From contig NZ_CP113949.1 in assembly GCF_026810445.1 (NCBI RefSeq), forward strand, positions 1,426,001-1,490,000: a stretch of DNA of 64,000 nt, given 5' to 3'. Every line of letters starts with the position of its first letter. The first letter of the stretch is position 1. Source of the stretch: Pseudomonas sp. BSw22131 (GTDB lineage Bacteria > Pseudomonadota > Gammaproteobacteria > Pseudomonadales > Pseudomonadaceae). This document shows, piece by piece, positions 37,292-48,081 of this stretch. The translations under genes and the position numbers were made by a program. The notes beneath the pieces were generated by a model. That model was given only the letters and a program-made list of their open reading frames with translations, did no database searches and was not told the origin of the DNA.

Positions 37292-39784
37292 TCAAGGCAT
37301 CTCGGGCGCAGGCATCGCGTCTTCATTGCGATGCAGCGCCACCTGACGAATTGAAAGCCGAATCTCCGCAGGCAGCACACGCTTGGCAGCCCCTTCCGCC
37401 AACTCGCCCAACAGTTCGTGATAGCCCAGCTTGCCGGAGGCATCCTTGCGCAGCACGCCTTGGTCCTGCAGCGATTGAATGAAGTGGCGGAACAGGCTTT
37501 TGTCGAAGAACTCGGGAGCGTTCAGGCCATGCAGGATCGACAGGCGTTGAGCCATGACCGTACACAAGTCTTCCAGCTCTTCCGCGCTCAAGGTGTGTTG
37601 ACCGCTGTTGAGCAGCAGCGCGATGGCCATGTAGAAGCGCTGCAACGTTTGCGCGATAGCCCGGGACAAAAGCGTCAGCAACACGAAGTGGCGCGAACTA
37701 GGCGCAGGTCGCAGGTAAACGTTGTTCTCGAAACGCAACAAACCCTGCTCGACGAACGCTTCCAGCCATTGATCCACCACCGCGTCGAGCTGATCCAACG
37801 GCCAGCGGATGAACAGTTCTGATTGCAGATAGGGGTACAAGGCGTGGGTGTACCGCAAGATTTGTTCACGGCTCATGCGTGATGAGCTTTGGAAGAAACT
37901 CGCCAGCAACGATGGCAGCGCAAAGATGTGCAGCACGTTGTTGCGGTAATACGTCATCAGGACGGCGTTCTGCTCGTCCAGATACAGAATCTTGCCCAAG
38001 GCGTCTTTCTGTTCGGACAGCAGGTCCATGCCTTTGACGTGCTCGATCAGCGCGGCGCCATTGCCTTCCGGCAACGTGGTGTGCGGCGAGTACGGCACAC
38101 GTCGCAGCAGTGTCAGGTACAAGTCCAGCACTCGTCCCAGCGCTTGATCGTCCAGCGCATGCTTGTGCGTCGAGAGCAGTGCCAAGGCAACCAGATTGAC
38201 GGGATTGATCGCCGCCGCTTCGTTCAAGTGCTGCGCGACGCGCTCGCCCAGGCGGGCAGTGGTTTCATGCAGCCAGTCCGGTTTGAACTGCGGGCCGAGT
38301 TGCTGAGTGCGCCAGTCCGGTTGCTCATGGTCGAGAAATTCTGCCAGCTTGATCGGCTCACCGAAATTGACAGACACCTGCCCGAACCGCTGCTTGAGCG
38401 CGCCGATGACTTTAAATATGTCGAAGATTGATTCTTTCTTCTTCGCCGCACCCCGCAGCTCGCCCAGGTAGGTGCGGCCTTCGAGCACGCGCTCGTAGCC
38501 GATGTACACCGGCACGAATACGATCGGCATGCGCGAATTACGCAGAAAACTGCGCAGGGTGATCGCCAGCATCCCGGTTTTCGGTTGCAGCATGCGCCCG
38601 GTGCGCGAGCGGCCGCCTTCGACGAAGTACTCCACCGGAAAGCCTTTGGTGAACAGCGTGTGCAGATATTCGTTGAACACGGCGGTGTAGAGCGGATTGC
38701 CCTTGAACGTACGACGCATGAAAAACGCGCCGCCGCGCCGCAGCAAACTGCCGATCACCGGCATGTTCAGGTTGATGCCCGCAGCGATGTGCGGAGGCGT
38801 CAGACCATTGCGGAACAGCAGATAAGAAAGCAGCAAGTAGTCGATGTGGCTGCGGTGGCAAGGGACGTAAATCACCTCGTGCCCTTGCGCGACGTTTTGC
38901 ACGCCCTCGATATGACTGACCTTGATGCCGTCGTAGATCTTGTTCCAGAACCAGCTCAACACCACTTCCAGAAACCGGATCGCGGTGTAGGTGTAGTCCG
39001 AGGCAATTTCGTTGCCGTAATGCAGGGCTTTGTCCCGCGCTTTGGCTTCGGGGATTTTCTCGCGCTCAGCCTCGTCGAGAATCGCTTGCTTGACCAATGG
39101 ATCAGCCAGCAAGCCTTTCACCAGATTGCGTCGGTGCGACAAATCCGGGCCGATGACAGCGGTTTTCAGATTGCGAAAATGCACGCGGAGCAGGCGTTGA
39201 GCCATGCGCACAGTGCGTTCGTAGCCCTTGTTTTCGTCGACCAGCTCACGCAGATGGATCGGTGCCGAGAACTGCACGCGGGTTTTGCGACCCAGAATCA
39301 GAATGGTGATGAACTTACGCAGGCGACCCGTCACAGCCCAACTGTCGGCGAACAGCAGTTTCCAGGGACTGTCTTCCTTGTCCGGCGACTGACCCCAGAA
39401 CACGCTGACCGGAATGATCTGCGCGTCTTCGGTGGCGTTTTGCGTGACCGCGCCCACCAGCCGCTCCAGCGTCGGAGGCGCACCGCGCTTGTCCTGGCGT
39501 CCCAGCCAGTCAGGCGCGGGCGTCAGATAAAGGAACGCCGAAGGTTCGGTCAGGCTGCCCACCGCAACCGAAAGCACCGGCCTTGGCAGACCGGCTTTAC
39601 GGCATTCGGTGTCCAGCACCGCCAGATCGCTGATAGAGGGGTTTTGCAGGCAGTAGAAGACAGGCCTGCTGCGGTCGAGATTGAGCGTGAACGAGGACTG
39701 ATTGATCGTCTCCGAGCGGACCCAGAGGTACAGCAATCGACGCACGGTGCCGAACACAAGACGGCGAAACGGGGAGCGGGTCAT
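37292..39784 (-). CDS. plsB: Glycerol-3-phosphate acyltransferase PlsB
   Basis: Inner-membrane enzyme for the first step of phospholipid synthesis, moving an acyl group to sn-glycerol-3-phosphate. ATG 39784 ([12 protein letters not shown]) is preferred; the longer frame from 39853 adds a low-complexity leader. That gives 830 residues, near the E. coli PlsB length of 807. The acyltransferase motifs are visible: [16 protein letters not shown] (HX4D), [29 protein letters not shown] and [14 protein letters not shown] 467-residue open frame on the opposite strand is a shadow. Confidence 0.95.
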   Translation of the reverse strand: MTRSPFRRLVFGTVRRLLYLWVRSETINQSSFTLNLDRSRPVFYCLQNPSISDLAVLDTECRKAGLPRPVLSVAVGSLTEPSAFLYLTPAPDWLGRQDKRGAPPTLERLVGAVTQNATEDAQIIPVSVFWGQSPDKEDSPWKLLFADSWAVTGRLRKFITILILGRKTRVQFSAPIHLRELVDENKGYERTVRMAQRLLRVHFRNLKTAVIGPDLSHRRNLVKGLLADPLVKQAILDEAEREKIPEAKARDKALHYGNEIASDYTYTAIRFLEVVLSWFWNKIYDGIKVSHIEGVQNVAQGHEVIYVPCHRSHIDYLLLSYLLFRNGLTPPHIAAGINLNMPVIGSLLRRGGAFFMRRTFKGNPLYTAVFNEYLHTLFTKGFPVEYFVEGGRSRTGRMLQPKTGMLAITLRSFLRNSRMPIVFVPVYIGYERVLEGRTYLGELRGAAKKKESIFDIFKVIGALKQRFGQVSVNFGEPIKLAEFLDHEQPDWRTQQLGPQFKPDWLHETTARLGERVAQHLNEAAAINPVNLVALALLSTHKHALDDQALGRVLDLYLTLLRRVPYSPHTTLPEGNGAALIEHVKGMDLLSEQKDALGKILYLDEQNAVLMTYYRNNVLHIFALPSLLASFFQSSSRMSREQILRYTHALYPYLQSELFIRWPLDQLDAVVDQWLEAFVEQGLLRFENNVYLRPAPSSRHFVLLTLLSRAIAQTLQRFYMAIALLLNSGQHTLSAEELEDLCTVMAQRLSILHGLNAPEFFDKSLFRHFIQSLQDQGVLRKDASGKLGYHELLGELAEGAAKRVLPAEIRLSIRQVALHRNEDAMPAPEMP

Positions 39785-39876
39785 ACGAAATCTGCTGAAA
39801 GGGGACGAGGCCCGAGAGGGCGCCAGTTTGCCGTATCTGGGGGGGATGGGCAAAGTCAGCTGCGGACGCCACTTAT

Positions 39877-39967
39877 TGTAAGCGCGCGCTTGCCCGCGAT
39901 AGCTTTCTGTCAGTCAACATTGTTATGGCTGACACACCGCCATCGCGGGCAGGCTCGCTCCTACAGG
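39877..39967. repeat. REP-type inverted pair
   Basis: TTGTAAGCGCGCGCTTGCCC at 39876-39895 with CATCGCGGGCAGGCTCGCTC and CTACAGG at its right end, between plsB and the small gene at 39969. Confidence 0.75.
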
Positions 39968-39968
39968 G

Positions 39969-40346
39969 TTATGCGGTACGCCAGGTGATCTCTTCTTCGC
40001 CATCGGCACTGATGCGGATCCAGCGGTCGGCCGCTTCGTCTTCTTCTTCCTCGACCCAGGTGCCTGGTGCGCAACGGACTTCGACGTTCAGCGCAGCGAA
40101 CGCTGCACGGCCGCAGGCGATGTCGTCTTCCCACGGTGTGTTATCGCTTTCCAGCAGCAGGCTGTTCCATTTGCCGACGGCTTTGGGAAACCAGGTCACC
40201 GGGATACCGGCAGCATTGCACTTCCAGGTCTGGCCTTGTTGAGACCAGTCACTGCACGGCCCAATTGCCGCGGTCAGCCAGGCCGTAATGGCCTTATGGT
40301 CAACGTCGCTGTCTTTCAGGTAAATCTCGATGTCAGGTTGGCGCAT
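39969..40346 (-). CDS. Conserved hypothetical protein
   Basis: 125 residues, soluble and acidic (a run of six acidic residues in EEEEDEAAD), with several Trp residues (ITAWLTAAIGPCSDWSQQG, IPVTWFPKAVGKWNSLLLES, DRWIRISADGEEEITW). The fold is probably alpha/beta. I do not recognise the family and no motif suggests a reaction. It lies 78 bases downstream of rlmA on the same strand, so read-through from rlmA is possible. Confidence 0.7.
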   Translation of the reverse strand: MRQPDIEIYLKDSDVDHKAITAWLTAAIGPCSDWSQQGQTWKCNAAGIPVTWFPKAVGKWNSLLLESDNTPWEDDIACGRAAFAALNVEVRCAPGTWVEEEEDEAADRWIRISADGEEEITWRTA

Positions 40347-40424
40347 GGATGCCTCGTCGGTGATCTTGAAAATCCATTCGCGGATTCAGGGTTCTAGCAG
40401 CAGCTTCAGGCAGGGAGCGGCCTG

Positions 40425-41234
40425 TCATTGGAGGATAAAATAATCGTAGCGCATCGACACCGTCACCTCGAAAGGCTCGGGTTGATCGACGACGCTCGCA
40501 CGCCGTTCGGCACTGGCCCGCCAGCCATGGGGCGTCATTGCGAGGAGGTTGGCGCGGGCCTGGCCGTCTACCAGGTTCAGCGTGAAGCGCAGGGTTTCGC
40601 TGTGCGCAAGCAGCATGCCTTCTGGCACCAGGGCCAAGTGCTTGTCATCCGCGTAGTCGCGCACTTCGTCGTATAGCCGTTCGCGCAGTTCCATCAGGTG
40701 TTCGTTGGTGGGGCCTACACGCATCAGGCCTCCGCCCGGGCTCAGCAGGCGTTTGGCCTCTTGCCAGTCCAGCGGGCTGAACACGCTGGCAATGAATTGG
40801 CAACTGGCGTCGGGCAATGGCACGCGGGCCATGCTGGCGATCAACCACGTCAATCCCGGATCACGGCGGCAGGCGCGCTTGACCGCCTCACGCGAGATGT
40901 CCAGCGCGTAGCCGTCGCAGGCGGGCAGGGCGGCAGCGATCTGCGCGGTGTAATAACCCTCGCCACAACCGATGTCGAGCCAGCGCTGCGGCGCGTAGTG
41001 CGCGGCCAGTTCTGCAAGCCGTTTAGCGACTGGCGCGTAATGCCCGGCGTTGAGAAAATCCCGGCGCGCCTCGACCATGGCCTGGTTGTCGCCGGGGTCT
41101 CGGCTGTTTTTGTGCTGGACGGGCAGCAGGTTCAGATAACCCTGCCGCGCGCGGTCAAAGCGGTGGCCGAGCGGGCAGACCACGCCGTTGTCCGCGTCAT
41201 CGAGCGCGGCTGAGCAAATCGGGCAGGTCAGCAT
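40425..41234 (-). CDS. rlmA: RlmA, 23S rRNA (guanine745-N1)-methyltransferase
   Basis: SAM-dependent methyltransferase acting on 23S rRNA helix 35. An N-terminal zinc finger uses Cys4, Cys7, Cys20 and His24 (CPICSAALDDADNGVVCPLGH), followed by the Rossmann domain with WLDIGCGEGYYTAQIAAALP. I chose the ATG at 41234, which shares its A with the dapE stop (TGATG); an in-frame GTG lies one codon earlier. Product 269 residues. Translational coupling to dapE is likely. Confidence 0.92.
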   Translation of the reverse strand: MLTCPICSAALDDADNGVVCPLGHRFDRARQGYLNLLPVQHKNSRDPGDNQAMVEARRDFLNAGHYAPVAKRLAELAAHYAPQRWLDIGCGEGYYTAQIAAALPACDGYALDISREAVKRACRRDPGLTWLIASMARVPLPDASCQFIASVFSPLDWQEAKRLLSPGGGLMRVGPTNEHLMELRERLYDEVRDYADDKHLALVPEGMLLAHSETLRFTLNLVDGQARANLLAMTPHGWRASAERRASVVDQPEPFEVTVSMRYDYFILQ

Positions 41235-42385
41235 CACGCGAGCAACTTGACCATAGTCTGGTAGTAGATCTCGGTCAGCACGTCCAGATCGCTGGCCAGA
41301 ATGCGTTCGTTGACCTGATGAATCGTCGCATTGACGGGCCCCAATTCAACCACTTGCGTGCCAAGGGTCGCGATGAAGCGCCCGTCTGAGGTGCCCCCGC
41401 TGGTAGACGCTTTGGTCTCACGACCGGTGACGTGCTTGATACTCGCGGCTACCGCATTCAGCAGCGCGCCGGGTTCAGTCAGGAAGGGCAGGCCCGACAA
41501 TGCCCATTCGACGTGCCAGTCCAACTGATGCTTGTCGAAGATGTCGCCAACGCGCTTCTGCAAACCCTCGACGGTTGATTCTGTGGAAAAGCGGAAATTG
41601 AACACTGCCACCAGATCGCCCGGAATGACGTTGGTCGCTCCGGTACCGGAATTGAGGTTGGATATTTGAAAGCTGGTCGGCGGGAAGAAGGCATTGCCTT
41701 CATCCCAATGCTCGGCGGCGAGTTCAGCCAGCGCGGGGGCGACGAGATGAATCGGGTTTTTCGCCAGGTGCGGATATGCGACGTGCCCTTGGATACCGCG
41801 AACCGTGAGAGTTGCGCCCAACGAGCCGCGACGACCGTTTTTGACCACGTCGCCCACCAGCGTGGTGCTGGAAGGCTCGCCGACGATGCACCAGTCCAGA
41901 CGCTCTTTGCGCGCCGCCAGACGCTCGATCACGGCTTTGGTGCCGTGGTGCGCCGGGCCTTCTTCGTCGCTGGTGATGAGGTAGGCAATCTTGCCTTTGT
42001 GATCAGGATGATCGGCCACGAAACGCTCGGTGGCGATGATCATCGACGCCAGGCTGCCCTTCATGTCGGCAGCGCCGCGGCCGCACAACATGCCGTCTTC
42101 GTCGATCAATGCGTTGAACGGATCGTTCTGCCAAGCCTGTACCGGCCCGGTTGGCACCACATCGGTGTGGCCGGCAAAACACAGCACAGGACCATCCTGC
42201 GTGCCGTGTGTGGCCCAGAAGTTATCCACGTCCTCGATGCGCATGGGCTCCAGCGCAAACCCGGCATCGCCCAGGCGTTTCATCATCACCGCCTGGCAAT
42301 CTGCATCCAGCGGTGTAACCGATGGACGACGGATCAGGTCGCAGGCGAGTTGGAGAGTGGGCGAGAGGTCGGCTGGGGTCGTCAT
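41234..42385 (-). CDS. dapE: Succinyl-diaminopimelate desuccinylase
   Basis: Zinc enzyme that releases succinate to give LL-diaminopimelate, for lysine and peptidoglycan. ATG 42385 ([20 protein letters not shown]) gives 383 residues, the usual length; the upstream 41 codons of open frame are Arg-rich and are not used. Metal and catalytic motifs: [32 protein letters not shown] and [10 protein letters not shown]. The dapD and dapC genes lie 8-13 kb away in this same window. Confidence 0.95.
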   Translation of the reverse strand: MTTPADLSPTLQLACDLIRRPSVTPLDADCQAVMMKRLGDAGFALEPMRIEDVDNFWATHGTQDGPVLCFAGHTDVVPTGPVQAWQNDPFNALIDEDGMLCGRGAADMKGSLASMIIATERFVADHPDHKGKIAYLITSDEEGPAHHGTKAVIERLAARKERLDWCIVGEPSSTTLVGDVVKNGRRGSLGATLTVRGIQGHVAYPHLAKNPIHLVAPALAELAAEHWDEGNAFFPPTSFQISNLNSGTGATNVIPGDLVAVFNFRFSTESTVEGLQKRVGDIFDKHQLDWHVEWALSGLPFLTEPGALLNAVAASIKHVTGRETKASTSGGTSDGRFIATLGTQVVELGPVNATIHQVNERILASDLDVLTEIYYQTMVKLLA

Positions 42386-42443
42386 GAAGAGTCCGATGAA
42401 AATGAAGTTGGAACGCTGCAAAAAAGGGGGACATCTTAAAGCA

Positions 42444-42469
42444 AAACGGCGACCCGAAGGCCGCCGTTT
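42444..42469 (-). terminator. Hairpin after the distal NdvB-like gene
   Basis: AAACGGCG (42444-42451) pairs with CGCCGTTT (42462-42469) in the gap between the NdvB-like gene stop and the dapE start. The A-run at its left is short, so the minus-strand U-run is weak. It probably ends the ndvB-like transcript. Confidence 0.55.
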
Positions 42470-42488
42470 AACGACGCATCTACCTGCC

Positions 42489-45035
42489 TCAACCCGTCGC
42501 GGGGGCAACCGCGGGTGCAGGTTTTGGCAGCGAGGACAGGAATGCCATGATCAATGCGGCCAGATACGGCAGTGATTGCACCAGCAGCATCGCGACCCAG
42601 AAGCGCATGTCATTGCTCGGCAGGCCCTGAACCAGGCAGATCCCCAGCGCCGCGCCCCACAGCAGCAGCATGATGAACAGCTCCTCGCGCGCCTCGGAAA
42701 TAGCCACCAACAGGCCGTGGCTGGCTGCGTTTTTCGGGGTGCGGAAGAACGGTAGATCGTGGGTAAACAACCCCCACAGCACTGCCTTTCCAATCGTCGG
42801 ATATAAAGCGGCTCCGGCGGTGACAGCCGCAAGAGCGTCCTTGAAGTCAACGTCCACCAACCGACGATACAGATCCAGCGTCTTGGCTGCTTTCAGGGCA
42901 AACATCACCATTACAGAGAGCGGCAGTATGGCCGGTGGCGCTGGCCGCACTTCAGGCAGCGTGATCATCAGCAAGGTCCACACTAACGCCGCAAAGGTGA
43001 ATAGTAGATTGATCCCTTCATTGATCCACGGCAGCCATCCGGCGATGAAGTAATAGCGTTGCTCGGGTGTGAGCCCTTTTTTATCTGACCAGAATGCTGC
43101 CTTGTGACGCTTGAGGATCTGGACTGCACCATAAGCCCAACGAAACCGTTGTTTCTTGAAGTCGGTAAAGTTGTCGGGGACCAAGCCTTGACCACAACTC
43201 TGCAGCGTATACGCCGTCAAATAACCCGCTTGAATGACGCGCAACCCCAACTCGGCGTCCTCACAGATACACCAATCTGCCCATCCAAGCTTATCCAGCA
43301 CATCGCGTCGGATAAGCGTCATCGTGCCGTGCTGGATAATCGAGTTGTGGTCATTGCGAATGACCATGCCTATGTTGAAAAACCCCCTGTATTCAGAAAA
43401 GCAAAATCGCTTGAACGGGTTATCGCGTCGATCACTGTAATCTTGTGGACATTGCACAATGGCCATTGCGGGATTGATGAAGTGCGGCGTCATCGTCTTC
43501 AACCAATTGCTGTCGACTCGGTAGTCTGAATCAATGACTCCGATAATCGCTGCGTCAGTCGCAGTATGTTGCAGTGCAAAGTTCAATGCGCCGCTTTTGT
43601 AACCGTCAAGTTTAGGCAGGTGAAAGAATTTGAATGTTGATCCGAGGAGTTGACAGTGCCGTGCAACGGGCTGCCAAATGTTCGGATCTTTCGTGTTGTT
43701 ATCGATAACCAGTACTTCGAAGTTTGAATACTTCAGCGCGGCGAGTGCATTGAGTGTCGCGATGACCATGGCCGGTGGCTCGTTGTAGCACGGTACATGG
43801 ATGGAGACCTTCAACCGAGTTGCATCGTGTGCCAGCACAGGCAGGAAAAGTCGCCGGCAAGCCGGGGCCCATTTTGCTTCCAGCCACTCGTGAAGTTCTG
43901 TGAAAATATTCAAGGATGTACTGATGAGCACGAATAGCGAAACACTGTACGCAATGCTTGAAGGAAGTTGCCTGCTTGATGCCATGGCTGCCCAAAATAT
44001 GACGGCGGCGTAGAGCAATAGCATGAGAGGTAGCGCTACTTTGCCTCTGCCACGAATGAGCGGGCTGTGGATAAGGTCACGTGCATACCGGTTGAGTATT
44101 TCGCTTCGGGGCGTTGGTGTCTGGAGGTTGACCTTGAGTTTCCTGTCCGACGAAAACAGTCCCCAGTGTGCCCCGACTGCGCCTTCTTCAGTTTTCCAAG
44201 GTTGGTCAAAGGCTTCTATGACGTAGTACGGGTAGCGACGCTCTTTCATTCGCTGGACGAGAATACGCAGATAGTCGGACTGCTGACGCTGATGAGTTCT
44301 GACAGTATTGCTTCGCCTTCCGTTACTCGGCCAGCCCACCTCTGTGAGAACAATAGGTAGATCGGGAAATAGTTCTTCGAGCAGGTCAAGCCTGGTAAAC
44401 CCGGCCTCTGCGACATCGCGTTGCGGTACAGCCTCCCAAAAAGGCAGCACGTGAGCTGCGACGAAATCCACGTGATCGCCGAGGACAGGGTATAGCTCCC
44501 AGATATGCCATTGCTCAGAGCATGACACGGGCACCGACGTTGCCGATTTGACCTGGTTTATATAGTTGATGAGTTGATCTGCGGAGACATCGTTTCGGAA
44601 AATCGATTCATTTCCTACAATCAAGGCGCTTACATTAATAGCATGGTTGGCAATGTGGATAGCCCGCTCGATTTCTATCGAGTTAAGTGAATGGTCAGGC
44701 CCTATCCAGATCCCAAGCATGACGTTCAGATTGAATTCCTGCGCCAGTGCCGGGATGGTGCCAAGAATTCCTTGGGCAGAATAGATTCTTATATTGTCTG
44801 TGTACTGGGATAGCAGTGCCAGGTCTTCACGTATTTCGGCTTCGGAAGGATAAAGCGTTGATTCCGGTGACTGCCCTTCGCGGAATGGGCTGTAACAGAG
44901 CCCTGCGATCTTTTCGGCGGGCATCGCTGGATGATTGTTATCACTGTTTATAAAGTGTCGAAATATTATATAGCTCATGTAACCGATGGCGGTCAGCATC
45001 GCTGCCATGACAAGCCACTGAAAGCTTAAGTCCAT
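42489..45035 (-). CDS. NdvB-like beta-glucan synthase (GH17 plus GT2), divergent copy
   Basis: 848 residues. A TM segment near 8-27 anchors a periplasmic GH17-type beta-1,3-glucan transferase domain (about 40-300: [43 protein letters not shown]). Then come TM helices (about 330-385) and a family-2 glycosyltransferase: [31 protein letters not shown] and the QxxRW-type [10 protein letters not shown], followed by C-terminal TM helices. Relatives make beta-glucans from UDP-glucose. The body is visibly AT-richer than the upstream paralog, yet its last 86 codons match that paralog exactly at DNA level, a sign of gene conversion or recombination. Confidence 0.85.
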   Translation of the reverse strand: MDLSFQWLVMAAMLTAIGYMSYIIFRHFINSDNNHPAMPAEKIAGLCYSPFREGQSPESTLYPSEAEIREDLALLSQYTDNIRIYSAQGILGTIPALAQEFNLNVMLGIWIGPDHSLNSIEIERAIHIANHAINVSALIVGNESIFRNDVSADQLINYINQVKSATSVPVSCSEQWHIWELYPVLGDHVDFVAAHVLPFWEAVPQRDVAEAGFTRLDLLEELFPDLPIVLTEVGWPSNGRRSNTVRTHQRQQSDYLRILVQRMKERRYPYYVIEAFDQPWKTEEGAVGAHWGLFSSDRKLKVNLQTPTPRSEILNRYARDLIHSPLIRGRGKVALPLMLLLYAAVIFWAAMASSRQLPSSIAYSVSLFVLISTSLNIFTELHEWLEAKWAPACRRLFLPVLAHDATRLKVSIHVPCYNEPPAMVIATLNALAALKYSNFEVLVIDNNTKDPNIWQPVARHCQLLGSTFKFFHLPKLDGYKSGALNFALQHTATDAAIIGVIDSDYRVDSNWLKTMTPHFINPAMAIVQCPQDYSDRRDNPFKRFCFSEYRGFFNIGMVIRNDHNSIIQHGTMTLIRRDVLDKLGWADWCICEDAELGLRVIQAGYLTAYTLQSCGQGLVPDNFTDFKKQRFRWAYGAVQILKRHKAAFWSDKKGLTPEQRYYFIAGWLPWINEGINLLFTFAALVWTLLMITLPEVRPAPPAILPLSVMVMFALKAAKTLDLYRRLVDVDFKDALAAVTAGAALYPTIGKAVLWGLFTHDLPFFRTPKNAASHGLLVAISEAREELFIMLLLWGAALGICLVQGLPSNDMRFWVAMLLVQSLPYLAALIMAFLSSLPKPAPAVAPATG
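42494..42752. repeat. 259-bp exact direct repeat, copy 1
   Basis: Base-for-base identical to 45256-45514 by my reading. It covers the last 86 codons of this NdvB-like gene; a few more matching bases with one mismatch extend it past the end of the coding sequence. Similarity drops sharply upstream, after the shared GCGGAAGAACGG. Confidence 0.9.
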
Positions 45036-45186
45036 TATTAGAGTTCCGTCTCAAGATGAATCCCACGAAACTGGCAGTTTCCGGGTTTTTTCCTGAACTT
45101 GATAATAGCGGCTTATTCTTGGCGAATGTCCGAGCGTGAATAATCATTGGAAGCAAACGCGAGTGTTCTTATCGCGATTCAGTGTT

Positions 45187-45225
45187 CTGTCTCGCTAACC
45201 GGTGGTTAACCAGCCAGCGAGACAG
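45187..45225. repeat. Inverted repeat between the NdvB-like genes
   Basis: CTGTCTCGCT (45187-45196) and AGCGAGACAG (45216-45225) can form a 10-bp stem just after the proximal NdvB-like gene. No U-run follows on the minus strand, so it may be a weak terminator or an mRNA-processing structure. The rest of the gap from 45036 shows only a likely AT-rich promoter zone for the distal gene. Confidence 0.5.
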
Positions 45226-45250
45226 AAAATACGAAGGATTATGAGGGGCC

Positions 45251-47839
45251 TCAAACCGTCGCGGGGGCAACCGCGGGTGCAGGTTTTGGCAGCGAGGACA
45301 GGAATGCCATGATCAATGCGGCCAGATACGGCAGTGATTGCACCAGCAGCATCGCGACCCAGAAGCGCATGTCATTGCTCGGCAGGCCCTGAACCAGGCA
45401 GATCCCCAGCGCCGCGCCCCACAGCAGCAGCATGATGAACAGCTCCTCGCGCGCCTCGGAAATAGCCACCAACAGGCCGTGGCTGGCTGCGTTTTTCGGG
45501 GTGCGGAAGAACGGAATGCTGGTGGTGAAGAAGCCGTACAGCACCGCCTTGGCGATGGTGTGTGAAAGTGCAAGGCCGGCGAGCGCGGCGAAGAATGCGT
45601 CTTTGAGGTTCACACCCACGGCGCGACGATAGAGGAAGATGATCTTGCCGACCTTGAAGAAAAACAGCGCCAACGGCGGGATCGCGAAAATCAACAACGG
45701 CGGATCCACGCGTTTTGGCACGATGATCATCGCCGACGACCACATCAAGGCACCGACGGTGAAGAAGATGTTCATGCCGTCTGCCACCCACGGCAACCAG
45801 CCCGCCAGAAAGTGATAGCGCTGGCCGCGTGTCAATTGAGTGTCTTTGCCGCGCAGCAGGCTGGCGGTATGGCGCTTGATGATCTGAATCGCACCGTATG
45901 CCCAACGGAAGCGTTGCTTCTTGAAGTCGATGAAGGTGTCCGGCATCAGCCCTTTACCGAAACTGTTGTGCGCATAAGCGGCCGAGTAACCCTTTTCGAA
46001 CACGCGCAGCCCCAGTTCCGCATCCTCGCAGATGCACCAGTCGGCCCAGCCCAGCTCTTCAAGCACTGAGCGGCGGGTCATGGTCATGGTGCCGTGCTGA
46101 ATGATCGCGTCGCGGTCGTTACGGGTGACCATGCCGATGTAGAAAAAGCCTTTGTATTCGGAGTAGCACAGCTTTTTGAACGTGCTTTCGTTCTGGTCGC
46201 GGTAATCCTGCGGAGACTGCACCACGGCGATTTTCGGGTCCGCAAAGTGCGGCACCATGTACTTGAGCCAATTGCGGTCAACGCAGTAATCGGAGTCGAT
46301 AACGGCGATGACTTCAGCGTCCTTTGCCGTATGCGGAATCAGGTAATTGAGCGCGCCGCCTTTGAAGCCGGCCAGCGGTGCGACGTGGAAGAACTTGAAG
46401 CGTGGGCCGAGCATTTCGCAGTGAGCCTTGACCGGCTCCCAGACCGCAGGGTCTTTGGTGTTGTTGTCGATCACCAGCACTTCAAAGTCTGGATAGTCCA
46501 GTGCGGCGAGGGCGTTGAGGGTCTGTTTGACCATCTCGGGAGGTTCGTTGTAGCAAGGCACATGGACCGAGACTTTTGGTCTGTAGGCGGTATCCGTATC
46601 AACTGGCAGGAATTCCCGGCGCCGCTTGTGGGTCCAGACCGCTTCTGCCAGTTCATGGGCTTCGGTGAGCAGCACGATGAATACGCCGAGCGCACCGAGT
46701 GCCAACAAGAACCCAACCAACAGGCTGAACCACGTGCTGTATTGCTGGCTATAGTCGTAGCCGATCCACACCAGCACCGAACCGCACAAAAAGGCGATGA
46801 AGGTCAGAAAGGTCCGGCCGCGTTGGCGCAGCGCCGAGCCGTCAATCAGCATCAGTGCCAGGGAGAGCATCGCCAAAACCGCAGAACCCACGGCCAGCAC
46901 GCGCCATTGCGGGATCGCGACAACAGGGCCTTCGAAGTTGAATTTCTGTTGGCGATTGGCGTTGTACACGCCCCAATACGCGCCGACAGAACCCTCGTCG
47001 CTGGCTTTCCAGGGCTGATCGAATGCCTCGATCACGAAGTAGTTGAAGCCCTGGCGGTTGAGCTTGTTGACCAGCGTGCGCAGGTAAACGGCCTGATCGG
47101 CAGGCGTGGCATCAGCGCCGCCGCGCATGTGTCCATTGCTTGGCCAGCCAACCTCCGAAAGCAGCAGCGGCTTCTTCGGAAACATGCGCTTGAGTTCACG
47201 CGCGCGGTCGAAGACGAACTGCCCGGCTTCACTCATCGGCACGAATTCCCAGTACGGCAGAATATGCGCGGCGATCAGGTCGACGTGCTTGCCCAACTCG
47301 GGATTGTCCTTCCAGATGTGCCACTGCTCGGACGTTGTCACCGGCACTTTCACCGCTGCGCGCACGCGGTCGATGATGGCGATGAGTTTGTCGACCGTGA
47401 TCTCTTTCCGAAACAAGGCCTCGTTGCCTACCGTTACCCGCACGACGCTGCGGGTGGTGTTGGCCAGCTCGATGGCGCGGGTGATTTCACGTTCGTTGCG
47501 TTCCTCGTCCGGGCTGATCCAGATGCCCAGCGTCACGCGCAGGCCGAACTCTTCGGCCAGCTTGGGGATGTTCCCCAACGGCCCGTCGACGGAATAGATC
47601 CGAATGCTGTCAGTTTGTTTGCTGATCAACTCCAGGTCCTGGCGCATTTCATCGTCAGACGGATAGACGTCCTTCTGCGGGTTCTGTCCCAGACGGAAGG
47701 GCGAATAAGAGAAGCCAGAGATTTGTTCAGGCCAGTTCGGGGCCGATACCGGGCGATTGATCAGCGCCCAGAAACCAGTGAATAGCGCGGCAATTGCCAC
47801 GACTACGACAAGGTTGAGTCCAAATTTACGCGATGACAT
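45251..47839 (-). CDS. NdvB-like beta-glucan synthase (GH17 plus GT2), core copy
   Basis: 862 residues with the same plan as the neighbouring paralog: N-terminal TM, GH17 domain ([43 protein letters not shown]), TM helices, GT2 domain ([48 protein letters not shown]) and C-terminal TM helices. GC content fits the surrounding genes. P. aeruginosa ndvB lies next to dapE, as I recall, which matches the context here and suggests this is the vertical copy. Such enzymes make periplasmic or secreted beta-1,3/1,6-glucans linked to osmotic adaptation and biofilm antibiotic tolerance. Confidence 0.88.
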   Translation of the reverse strand: MSSRKFGLNLVVVVAIAALFTGFWALINRPVSAPNWPEQISGFSYSPFRLGQNPQKDVYPSDDEMRQDLELISKQTDSIRIYSVDGPLGNIPKLAEEFGLRVTLGIWISPDEERNEREITRAIELANTTRSVVRVTVGNEALFRKEITVDKLIAIIDRVRAAVKVPVTTSEQWHIWKDNPELGKHVDLIAAHILPYWEFVPMSEAGQFVFDRARELKRMFPKKPLLLSEVGWPSNGHMRGGADATPADQAVYLRTLVNKLNRQGFNYFVIEAFDQPWKASDEGSVGAYWGVYNANRQQKFNFEGPVVAIPQWRVLAVGSAVLAMLSLALMLIDGSALRQRGRTFLTFIAFLCGSVLVWIGYDYSQQYSTWFSLLVGFLLALGALGVFIVLLTEAHELAEAVWTHKRRREFLPVDTDTAYRPKVSVHVPCYNEPPEMVKQTLNALAALDYPDFEVLVIDNNTKDPAVWEPVKAHCEMLGPRFKFFHVAPLAGFKGGALNYLIPHTAKDAEVIAVIDSDYCVDRNWLKYMVPHFADPKIAVVQSPQDYRDQNESTFKKLCYSEYKGFFYIGMVTRNDRDAIIQHGTMTMTRRSVLEELGWADWCICEDAELGLRVFEKGYSAAYAHNSFGKGLMPDTFIDFKKQRFRWAYGAIQIIKRHTASLLRGKDTQLTRGQRYHFLAGWLPWVADGMNIFFTVGALMWSSAMIIVPKRVDPPLLIFAIPPLALFFFKVGKIIFLYRRAVGVNLKDAFFAALAGLALSHTIAKAVLYGFFTTSIPFFRTPKNAASHGLLVAISEAREELFIMLLLWGAALGICLVQGLPSNDMRFWVAMLLVQSLPYLAALIMAFLSSLPKPAPAVAPATV
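45256..45514. repeat. 259-bp exact direct repeat, copy 2
   Basis: Identical partner of 42494-42752; encodes the C-terminal 86 residues of the core NdvB-like protein. The two copies lie 2762 bases apart in direct orientation, so recombination between them would delete the divergent gene. Confidence 0.9.
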
Positions 47840-47969
47840 AGGTGTTTCGGGTTCCGAAAGGGGGAACGGGACAAAACCGAAGAGTTTCGGTAGGCCACAT
47901 GTTTGGCTTTTAACACGGCCTTAAGTTCGACCGGCTTTTGGCGGAGGAAGATTCTACCGGGTGCTTCTT

Positions 47970-48060
47970 CTGTAGGAGCGAATTTATTCGCGAGGGGTTT
48001 TCGGCTCAACGCCGCTTTATCGGTTGGATCTACAGCTCGCGAATGAATTCGCTCCTACAG
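47970..48060. repeat. REP-type inverted pair
   Basis: CTGTAGGAGCGAATTTATTC at 47970 and GCGAATGAATTCGCTCCTAC ending at about 48059, in the divergent gap between the NdvB-like gene and tcdA. It is the same subtype as the unit at 17946. Confidence 0.8.
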
Positions 48061-48075
48061 GTCGCGCTCAAGACC

Positions 48076-48081
48076 TATAAT
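48076..48081 (+). promoter_or_regulatory. Possible -10 element of tcdA
   Basis: TATAAT, 27 bases before the tcdA ATG. The region where a -35 should lie falls in the end of the REP element and shows no good match. Confidence 0.4.

Noticed and set aside
38585..39988. 467-codon open frame opposite plsB
   Set aside because: Low-complexity Arg/Gln-rich product; plsB carries all acyltransferase motifs.
46094..47785. 563-codon open frame on the plus strand
   Set aside because: It lies antisense to the core NdvB-like gene, has no family features, and its composition is the expected mirror of GC-rich codon use.
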